The notes beneath the pieces were generated by a model. It had not been told where the DNA came from and made no database searches. It saw only the letters and a program-made list of their open reading frames with translations. Source: Acidobacteriota bacterium (GTDB lineage Bacteria > Acidobacteriota > Terriglobia > UBA7540). Taken from it: a stretch of 5,998 nucleotides of DNA. The stretch spans positions 1 through 5,998 of the forward strand of contig PLWR01000361.1 of NCBI GenBank assembly GCA_003165615.1, in the 5' to 3' direction. Positions 1-5,998 of this stretch are shown here, piece by piece. The first letter of the stretch is position 1. Every line of letters begins with the position of its first letter. Both the position numbers and the translations under genes were made by a program.

Positions 1-2521
1 GGGTCACGATCTGCTGCGGCCGGACGGGAAACCGGTAACTCGGACCATCGCCTTCCAGAGGCTGGGGATTCCTTCCGCGAAGGTCGGTCAGCGCCGCCCC
101 GTGATGCGGCAAATCAAGCGTAACCTCCGCGACCCCCGGCAAGCCAAAGCATTCGATCAGCCGCAGTTCGATTTCGGCGCCCTCCCGGCGGATCACTTCA
201 ACCACGACATTCTCCGAAGTGCGCGCAAAGGACTTTGCCCCCATTATCTTTCTATCTGTTGCAAGCAGAGGGGGAAGATTGTACTCCCATGCCCGCTGTG
301 GAATCCGGGCCCGGCGCCACTCTTCACCGTGAGCGAGTAGAGCGTATTCAAAATGGTGCTTGCCCTTGCCGCTTAGCCACGCGTTCGGGTATCCGTAGTA
401 CTTATCGGTAGCGTCCAGGAAGTAGATGACGGGGGTCCTTCCGTTCAGTTCCCGACCCGTGAGTCCACGGTCAAGGATGGCCACCCCTCCGCCACGCGCC
501 AGGCTATAGTCGATCCAGCGGATAGCGGGAACGATGCCTTTCGTCCAGCCGGGCAGCGCCGGGTTGGGTTTGGACCACGCTCCGTGCGAGAATCCGCACG
601 GAATTCCGCGCCGCACCTCCTCGATATCCTCGGCCAATGTGAATTCGGCCAAGACCACGGTGATATCGGGAATATCCTGGACTTCCGCCTCAAAATCGAT
701 GCGGGGAAAGTCCTTGTAGAATCGCACCTCCCGCCGGCATGGGGCCCCGCCCAGGAATTCGCTTGTTGTCTCCACGATCGTAGCAAGTGGCCCGTCGGAA
801 ACTGTGATCAGCGGTGGGTTATCACTCGATGAGCCTGACCGTGTATTGTCCTGCCGCCAGCTTACGAAATCGCCGTAATGCTGCTTTTGCGGCCTCGGCT
901 TTTCCGCGACGATGACATTCGAAGGCCCGCCCAGCATCTCCCGGCCGGAGGGCTTGAGCTTCAGGCTCACCAGCGCGCCGGTCTTGGGGTCGATCTGCGC
1001 CGAGTAGTGGCGGGTTTCGATGCTGGGGGGAAGTTCAATCTTCTTAGATGCCACCGGGCTCTTGGAATGCAGGCTCACGCCTCTAAATCCAAGGGGGGGC
1101 AAACGCAAACTGCACATCGTTTCGCCATCAGGGGTAACCTGGCAGACCAATCCCTTGGGAGTTTGCCCTTTGGGCAAATCCACCTCCACGGGGTCGTTAC
1201 GCTCCCAGTTGAGTGGATTGAAGATTAGAGCCGCTGCTCCTTCCCCTGTTATCGACGCCAGGGCCGACGATTGGACCTTCCGATTGGATCCGGCCACGTA
1301 CTCGATGCGGTCGTGGACATCCCATGAATCCTCGGTCTCAAAAACCATACCCCCGGCGGAGCCCCATAGTGAATTGCGGTCCATATTCAGCAACATCAAT
1401 ATCCAGGACTCGTAGAGCTCCTGGGCCGGGTAAGGAAACCCGGAGTGCAGGCTGGCAATCGTCGAGAGGATCTCCGCCGCCTGCAACCCTTGCTCATTAC
1501 TCCGATAGGCGCATTTGACTCGGGGATTCTCAATCCAGAAGGCGTCGAAGGTATAGCCTGTTCCCCCTTGCATGGTTGGGATGGTGATTTTTCCCGACCC
1601 GATTCCGGGCAGAATCGCGTCCAGGTATTCGCCGGCAGTCGCCATGCGGACCGTTGTCCCCGGTTTAAACTGCTTCCATTGTTCCAGGAACTCTTTCGGG
1701 TATTCTTTGCGCAAGGGCGCCTGATTGTAGTCGCCATAGCCCCCAAGGATCAGGACCGGCGCCCCCGCGGGCGTCTTCTTCGCCCACGCTTCAACCTTCA
1801 GTTCAAGCTCCTGAAGTTCATCCACCGTTAGAGGATCCTTGGTCCTGAAAAGCAAACTGAAGCAGGAGTAGCCGTAGTCCGGGCATAGCGCCAGGATGCG
1901 TGAGCCGTCAGGGGATTCCGCCCAATGAATCGTACTGGCGGTCTTGTTCTGCCGCACATACACCATGGCATCGAGGCCGAGGCTCGAAGCAATCTGGCCC
2001 ATCTGGTCATGGAGCCCGCAAGTGTCAATGACCCACATGAAGCGCGGGTGCACGCCCATCATGTGTTCCTGCCAGCGCAATCCTTCCACTCCTTGCTTGA
2101 TCAGCGCTTCGCCGCCGGCAAGGTTCACCGTCATTTCGAGGAAGGTGGCGTTCACCAGCTCCACTCGGCCTTGCTTGACCCGCTGCTTCAGCTCTTCGAA
2201 GCGCTCTGGCCGAAAGTTCCTGATCGCGATCATGTTGTTGACTTCTGAAAGTACGAACTTATACGTGGGGTCGTCGCGCACCCGGTCGAGGTGATCCAGG
2301 TAGCCGTTGGCGCAATAAACTCGCTCCCTGGAGAAATTGGTCAGCCACCCGCAACTGGCGGGGTGGAGGTTGGGTACAACGAAAGCTTCGATGCCGGTCT
2401 CGGAGGGTGGAGTCATCACCGCCTCACTTGATGCCGACGCCAGTCCGGTCACCGCGCCGGCAGTGATCGCCTCCAGGAACTTCCTCCTGCTTACAGACTT
2501 ACCGGACGGCTGATTGCTCAT
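1..2521 (-). CDS. GH38-type (class II alpha-mannosidase-like) glycoside hydrolase, Tat-exported; C-terminus cut by window edge
   Basis: The frame is open for 840 codons from ATG 2521-2519 to the window edge, so the stop lies outside. Reading it codon by codon gave no frameshift. Residues 11-16 are SRRKFL followed by an alanine-rich stretch: a Tat leader, implying folded export. Residues ~46-270 match the GH38 catalytic domain in order: VVP...GWL (48-60), FVLSE (90-94), RVKQGRVE (114-121), GGEAL (136-140), PRFMWVID (159-166) with D166 at the nucleophile position, ESPDGSR (202-208) and GGYGDY (260-265). Residues ~322-390 resemble the helical middle domain, ending in NSLWGS (383-388). From ~430 (FNPLNWE, 434-440) onward it resembles the GH38 C-terminal beta domains. 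Family members cleave alpha-mannosides using zinc. Here the HxD zinc motif reads HPASC, and the later HD motif reads RN (382-383), so mannosidase activity is uncertain. It lies 219 bases downstream of the GH-A gene on the same strand. Family membership is secure; substrate is not. Confidence 0.88.
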   Translation of the reverse strand, partial: MSNQPSGKSVSRRKFLEAITAGAVTGLASASSEAVMTPPSETGIEAFVVPNLHPASCGWLTNFSRERVYCANGYLDHLDRVRDDPTYKFVLSEVNNMIAIRNFRPERFEELKQRVKQGRVELVNATFLEMTVNLAGGEALIKQGVEGLRWQEHMMGVHPRFMWVIDTCGLHDQMGQIASSLGLDAMVYVRQNKTASTIHWAESPDGSRILALCPDYGYSCFSLLFRTKDPLTVDELQELELKVEAWAKKTPAGAPVLILGGYGDYNQAPLRKEYPKEFLEQWKQFKPGTTVRMATAGEYLDAILPGIGSGKITIPTMQGGTGYTFDAFWIENPRVKCAYRSNEQGLQAAEILSTIASLHSGFPYPAQELYESWILMLLNMDRNSLWGSAGGMVFETEDSWDVHDRIEYVAGSNRKVQSSALASITGEGAAALIFNPLNWERNDPVEVDLPKGQTPKGLVCQVTPDGETMCSLRLPPLGFRGVSLHSKSPVASKKIELPPSIETRHYSAQIDPKTGALVSLKLKPSGREMLGGPSNVIVAEKPRPQKQHYGDFVSWRQDNTRSGSSSDNPPLITVSDGPLATIVETTSEFLGGAPCRREVRFYKDFPRIDFEAEVQDIPDITVVLAEFTLAEDIEEVRRGIPCGFSHGAWSKPNPALPGWTKGIVPAIRWIDYSLARGGGVAILDRGLTGRELNGRTPVIYFLDATDKYYGYPNAWLSGKGKHHFEYALLAHGEEWRRARIPQRAWEYNLPPLLATDRKIMGAKSFARTSENVVVEVIRREGAEIELRLIECFGLPGVAEVTLDLPHHGAALTDLRGRNPQPLEGDGPSYRFPVRPQQIVT

Positions 2522-2525
2522 AAGG

Positions 2526-2532
2526 CCCCTTT
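2526..2532 (-). promoter_or_regulatory. Ribosome binding site of the GH38-type gene
   Basis: On the minus strand the sequence AAAGGGG ends four bases before the ATG at 2521. This is a purine-rich, Shine-Dalgarno-like match with slightly short spacing. Together with the Tat leader that begins directly after this ATG, it supports 2521 as the start. Confidence 0.45.
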
Positions 2533-2740
2533 GTATCCGCGGAGGGAATTAATGAAAGCCCGTGCGAAGGCGATTACTCCAAGTTTCTTGCCGGGCGGAG
2601 TGAGTGACTCTACAGCTTTGCGCGGGGCTGTGCAACTGGACCCACAAAAATTAGCGAAGAAGGACGACAAGGCATTGGCCAAGGACAACATTGAGCCTTC
2701 GAATTAGGGCAGGGAACTACTCATACCGGCGTGGGTACTC

Positions 2741-5700
2741 TCAGCCCACGCGCAGTTCAAACCAATGGCCGCGCTGCCAGCCTTGCGGTTCGATGACGGT
2801 CGCGCCCTTGTCCACGTGCGTCGCTAGTTCGAAGCGCGGGTATTCCGGAAGGCTTGCTGAAACCGGTGCGGATGCTTTCACCCGAACCCTCTCGCCGTAG
2901 ATCCGGAAGGTGTTGCCATCAACCCGCATGACAAATAACTGACCAGGGCTGCTCAAGGTGATGCCCGGCCAGGATAGAGAATCCCCATACCCGGACCACG
3001 CTCGCGTCACGGTTCCTGCCCTGTCTGCAATCTGCACGGTGCGGATGGCTGTCAGGTCCTTGTCACCCTGGAAGCGAAGTTCGCCATTGACCAATGGCAT
3101 CACGCCCTCGGCAGGGCGCACCCAATTCATCCCGCGGATGAGCTGCTCAAACCGGTGGCTGCTCGTGCCGGGTTCCCACCGGGTGGGAATCGACCAGCCG
3201 AAATACCATTCGAGGGCGCCACGGCCCGCAGCGATGCGAGCGTTGGTAAATTGCACGGTGCGGGTGGGATCAAGCTTCCCGTCCTCATCGCGCCGCAGGC
3301 TGTCGGCATGCGCCCAAACCACGCCTCCCTGGGCGGCAAAGGCCATTACCTTCTCATACGTGGATTGCCGGTAGCCCATCCCGAAGTGCGGAACGATGAC
3401 GAGGCGCGTTCCGGTGAGGTCAGCACCCGAAAACTCGCGGTCGTTGATCCCCACGCACGGCAGATTCTGCGCGCGCAAGGCCTCCAGCCATAACTGCGGG
3501 CGGTCACCGGTGATCGTCAGCCGGGGGTAGATGTGAGCAATCTGCCCCGCCAGGGTCTGATCGAAGCTGACGCCCTCCAGCAGTCCAGCCCAGTTCCGCA
3601 AGGCGAACCAGCCACGCCGCCGCACGCCTTCGCCATTCGCGCACGCGCCCAGCGTGAGGTCGCCCAGCTCAGTTTCCGACGCCCCGTACCGCCAATAGGC
3701 GAGCAGCTTGTTCCAATTCCAGGGCATGAAGCCGCAGGCGCCGCGGACCACCGTGCGCGCAATCGTCTGGCACAGCGTCTGCTCATCCTCGGTTTCGCCC
3801 GGCTCCGTGGATTCCGTGTGTACCCAGGCCTCGTGATAGAAGTGGGGCTTGCCGGTGCGGAAGACCTGGGCGTCTAATCCATGCGAGCAGTTGGCGTGGA
3901 CGGAATGCCAGTCCGCCGACTCTCCCAGGGAGAGATTCTGCTCTAGGCCGGAGGTTCCAATACCTGCCAGTTGCCCCGTGCCTGCCCAAATGGGACGCAT
4001 TGAGTCGAACCAGCGCCCGACCGTCGGCAGAGCCACGTCAGGTTCATTCACCAGGTCCCACGAGATGGCGGGCAGTGTCCCCAGGCGGTCCATCACCTGA
4101 CGGGCGAATACCTTCTGCGCTGCAATCATGTCCGGGATCTCGTACCGCTCGGAGGTGGCAACCCACAATTGGCAATTGCCCATGCTGGGACCCACACAGG
4201 TGTAAACCGACGGCATGAAGATCATGCCCAGGCGGCCGAACACCATGGCGTGGGCTTCCAGGGCGCGAACGTGCCGCTCCGTCAGTTCCGGGCCCGCCTC
4301 AAAGCTGCAGTAGAAGTCAGCGTGCGTCTTGCGGAAAACGTCGGCGGCGAGCACCCGCAGGAACTCCGGCATAACGTAATGGACACGCATCACCCGCAGT
4401 CCCTGCTCAGCCATGGAGCGCGCGTCAGCCGCCACCCGGAGCGGGTTGGGGTTGTGCCAGGTCAGTCCGTAGACTTCGCTGTCCTGCCAGTTGGTACCCA
4501 CTTGAAATGACGCCGGGCGGTCTTTCCCCTGCATCGAGTAGTCGAGGTACGACCGGTTGCGGCGCAGGCTGGGCCCTGCTTTCAGCGCTTCCGGCCGCCA
4601 TGCCACCACCGCCGACTCCGAGTAGTCTCGAACCTTGCCCGTATCGTCCGCCAACTGGAAGCGTGCGCAGAACAAAAAGGCATCGGGCCGCCCATCGTCA
4701 CGAATCTGCACGCCCGCCTGCCCAGCATTCACATTCGCGCGCGCCCGCGTCCAGGGTGGCATCTTCCCGCGCTTCCAATCCTCGACGTTCAAGGTGGCGG
4801 TGTGGGCGGACACTTCCCAGCCGAGGGGAACCGTGCCCCGAAGGGGGGCCGTTACGGTAGTCTGCTCCCCGGCACGCAAGGTGGCCATCTCCAATTCTAC
4901 TGTGCCGAGAAAAGCAGCGCACGTGATCCAAGCCCACAGCCGTGCGAACATCTCCGGGGGCATTGGACCCTCAAAGGCCGCGGTGGAGATTGCCCAGGGG
5001 CCGCACGGTTCCGCGTGTTCGGCGTCGTAGGGATTGCGCCAAGTCTTGGTGAGCATGACGGAAGAGAGAATCGACTTTCCCGATGGGTCTTCAAGCTGCC
5101 CGGCGATGTGTGTATGGCGGCAGACCGGTTTGGCGAGGTAGGTCACCGAGTACAGTTCGAAGAACGAGGGGTCCGCCACGTGCAAGGGCAGGGTGGTGGT
5201 GATATTTACACTGGCTTGCGGAAGATTGTTCGCGCCGGGCTCGAGGCCGATCAGCATCGGGTCAAACGTTTGCCTCAATCCCTGCGCTCCATCAAGAGGG
5301 TAGGCCGGGCCATAGACGTGAATTCCAAGCTTTTCCCGCAGCTCCTGGGAGACCTTTTCAACGGAAACCCACTGGCCATCCTTGCGAGTTACGGCGCGAT
5401 AAAAGGGAATTCCTCCCGCGTGCAATAAGGAGCCGCCGCGCGCAAGGAAATCATAGACCTTTCCGCCGATTGCCGCGGGGTAGACACTCCCATGACTGTT
5501 GCAGAACACGTCCGCGTCGATGCCCTGACTCGCAATTGCAGTAGCGTCACGAGTCAAGACGCTCGCACCAAGAGCGCCCGCTAACAGCGTGGGAAGATTG
5601 GAAGGAGCGCCTTCGTGGGGGAGACTGGGTTCCACCAGCAGGCACACGCGCAAGGGGGAGCGCCAAGCACTCCACGCAGAAAGTTTCCCTGCGCTCAGGC

Positions 5701-5752
5701 TAAGTGCCGCGCTCTCGATCAGCATTTCTCGTCGGGTTACTCGTCGGGTCAT
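2741..5752 (-). CDS. Multidomain clan GH-A (GH5/GH42-like) glycoside hydrolase with two amidotransferase-like domains, Tat-exported
   Basis: This 1003-residue protein ends at TGA 2743-2741. ATG 5752 is preferred because MTRRVTRREML begins there, giving a twin-arginine plus hydrophobic leader (residues ~1-22). The frame extends to a TTG at 5833, but that TTG overlaps a likely -35 box and would bury the leader. Domains read by eye: residues ~34-120, a glutamine-amidotransferase/ThuA-like alpha/beta fold (LRVCLLVEP, then FLARGGSLLHAGG) with no recognisable catalytic triad; ~285-390, an Ig-like beta linker; ~400-690, a TIM barrel. In the barrel, WDLVNEPD (565-572) puts E570 at the GH-A acid/base position, and FYHEAW (638-643) puts E641 at the nucleophile position; FMPWNWN follows at 675-681. 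Residues ~750-825 are a second amidotransferase-like domain (LVIVPHFG, FAAQGGVVWAHA) like the trimerisation domain of GH42 beta-galactosidases. The last ~170 residues look beta-rich. Expected role: exported glycosidase acting on a plant or microbial glycan. The exact family and substrate are not determined. No strong Shine-Dalgarno is visible before the ATG. Confidence 0.82.
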   Translation of the reverse strand: MTRRVTRREMLIESAALSLSAGKLSAWSAWRSPLRVCLLVEPSLPHEGAPSNLPTLLAGALGASVLTRDATAIASQGIDADVFCNSHGSVYPAAIGGKVYDFLARGGSLLHAGGIPFYRAVTRKDGQWVSVEKVSQELREKLGIHVYGPAYPLDGAQGLRQTFDPMLIGLEPGANNLPQASVNITTTLPLHVADPSFFELYSVTYLAKPVCRHTHIAGQLEDPSGKSILSSVMLTKTWRNPYDAEHAEPCGPWAISTAAFEGPMPPEMFARLWAWITCAAFLGTVELEMATLRAGEQTTVTAPLRGTVPLGWEVSAHTATLNVEDWKRGKMPPWTRARANVNAGQAGVQIRDDGRPDAFLFCARFQLADDTGKVRDYSESAVVAWRPEALKAGPSLRRNRSYLDYSMQGKDRPASFQVGTNWQDSEVYGLTWHNPNPLRVAADARSMAEQGLRVMRVHYVMPEFLRVLAADVFRKTHADFYCSFEAGPELTERHVRALEAHAMVFGRLGMIFMPSVYTCVGPSMGNCQLWVATSERYEIPDMIAAQKVFARQVMDRLGTLPAISWDLVNEPDVALPTVGRWFDSMRPIWAGTGQLAGIGTSGLEQNLSLGESADWHSVHANCSHGLDAQVFRTGKPHFYHEAWVHTESTEPGETEDEQTLCQTIARTVVRGACGFMPWNWNKLLAYWRYGASETELGDLTLGACANGEGVRRRGWFALRNWAGLLEGVSFDQTLAGQIAHIYPRLTITGDRPQLWLEALRAQNLPCVGINDREFSGADLTGTRLVIVPHFGMGYRQSTYEKVMAFAAQGGVVWAHADSLRRDEDGKLDPTRTVQFTNARIAAGRGALEWYFGWSIPTRWEPGTSSHRFEQLIRGMNWVRPAEGVMPLVNGELRFQGDKDLTAIRTVQIADRAGTVTRAWSGYGDSLSWPGITLSSPGQLFVMRVDGNTFRIYGERVRVKASAPVSASLPEYPRFELATHVDKGATVIEPQGWQRGHWFELRVG

Positions 5753-5800
5753 AGGATGGGGTCCCAGCGGGGATTCAGATTTTGGGTCCGATTCACGGCA

Positions 5801-5833
5801 ACTATATACTCCTATTCTCCCCCCTCGCGTCAA
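5801..5833 (-). promoter_or_regulatory. Candidate sigma-70-type promoter of the GH-A gene
   Basis: On the minus strand TTGACG (5833-5828) is a 5-of-6 match to the -35 consensus. It is followed by TATATA (5808-5803) at 19 bases spacing, or TATAGT (5806-5801, 5-of-6 match) at 21 bases. The spacing is longer than the ideal 17, so activity is uncertain. Transcription would begin near 5793, giving a leader of about 40 bases before ATG 5752. It is the most AT-rich patch upstream of the gene. Its position argues against the upstream TTG start, which lies inside the -35 box. Confidence 0.35.
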
Positions 5834-5890
5834 CCTAACTTAAGGCGCGGGTAGCGGTGTCATTTGGTATTGGGCACCTCTTGAACACCA

Positions 5891-5998
5891 GTCATTCCCG
5901 CGAAGGCGGGAATCCACCCCGTCGGCGGCGCATTTCCAGAGATTCAGGGAATGGATTCCCGCTCCCCGCCTTTGCGAGGACAAGCTTCGCGGGAATGA
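5891..5998. repeat. REP/REPIN-like compound inverted repeat, right end at or beyond window edge
   Basis: TCATTCCCGCGAAG at 5892-5905 is matched exactly by its reverse complement at 5985-5998. The left unit folds on itself: ATTCCCGC (5894-5901), loop GAAG, GCGGGAAT (5906-5913). The right unit has ATTCCCGC at 5955-5962 pairing with GCGGGAAT at 5989-5996. Between them lies a smaller hairpin, TCCCCGC (5963-5969) against GCGAGGA (5974-5980), with one C-A mismatch. An inner pair, GCGGGAATCCA (5906-5916) with TGGATTCCCGC (5952-5962), also joins the two halves. Two head-to-head REP units are the layout of REPINs, short non-coding elements dispersed by REP-associated transposases. The motif type is common in intergenic spaces of several bacterial phyla. 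It lies upstream of the GH-A gene and shows no coding potential. Confidence 0.75.

Noticed and set aside
1162..1178. TTTGCCC-TTT-GGGCAAA hairpin resembling a terminator stem
   Set aside because: It sits inside the GH38-type reading frame (codons for LPKGQ), has no following T tract on either strand, and is explained by coding sequence.
1396..2028. Suspicion that the left part is a broken gene, since only short minus-strand frames are evident there at first glance
   Set aside because: Translating the frame from ATG 2521 codon by codon gives 840 residues with no stop and continuous GH38 similarity, so the gene is intact as far as the window shows and only cut by its edge.
2607..2635. Possible promoter for the GH38-type gene: TTGCAC, 17 bases, TAGAGT on the minus strand
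   Set aside because: The spacing is ideal but the -35 matches only 3 of 6 and the -10 only 4 of 6, which is close to background for a 219-base region.
2641..2740. Terminator after the GH-A gene
   Set aside because: There is a short T run on the minus strand (2646-2652) and an 8-base palindrome TTGGCCAA (2675-2682), but they are not adjacent in the right arrangement and no GC-rich stem precedes the T run.
4166..4178. Two CAATTG palindromes in a row
   Set aside because: They are short, lie inside codons for the GNCQLW segment of the GH-A gene, and show no wider repeat structure.
4802..5428. A 208-codon plus-strand open frame antisense to the GH-A gene
   Set aside because: It lies wholly opposite a gene with clear domain structure, its translation shows no recognisable domain, and long antisense open frames are expected in GC-rich coding sequence. 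The same reasoning excludes the other plus-strand frames and the short alternative minus-strand frames.

Overview
The window holds two large genes, both on the minus strand and reading right to left, plus a compound inverted repeat at the right edge. It looks like a chromosomal piece from a GC-rich, Gram-negative-type environmental bacterium. Both predicted proteins start with twin-arginine (Tat) type leaders and look like exported carbohydrate-active enzymes. That style (long, Tat-exported, divergent glycoside hydrolases) recalls Acidobacteriota of the Solibacter/Bryobacter type, with Planctomycetota and Verrucomicrobiota as alternatives. The placement is an inference from protein style only; no rRNA or marker gene is present.

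Layout, in transcription order (right to left). Positions 5891-5998 carry a REP/REPIN-like element with 14-bp perfect terminal inverted repeats. A possible sigma-70-type promoter lies at 5801-5833. Gene 1 (5752-2741) encodes a 1003-residue Tat-exported protein: an N-terminal glutamine-amidotransferase-like fold, an Ig-like linker, a clan GH-A TIM barrel with candidate catalytic glutamates E570 and E641, a second amidotransferase-like domain and a C-terminal beta region. After a 219-base gap comes gene 2 (2521 to the left edge), an 840-codon open frame with no stop that leaves the window. It encodes a glycoside hydrolase family 38 (class II alpha-mannosidase) type protein with a Tat leader, the GH38 catalytic domain, the helical middle domain and most of the C-terminal beta domains.

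The two genes probably work on the same exported-glycan degradation task, gene 1 as a GH-A glycosidase and gene 2 as a GH38-like enzyme, but no substrate can be read from the sequence. The main point of interest is gene 2. Its GH38 scaffold and nucleophile aspartate are clear, yet two of the four residues expected to hold the catalytic zinc appear replaced, and nearby Cys and His residues could form a different metal site. No tRNA, rRNA, CRISPR array, insertion sequence or convincing terminator was seen.
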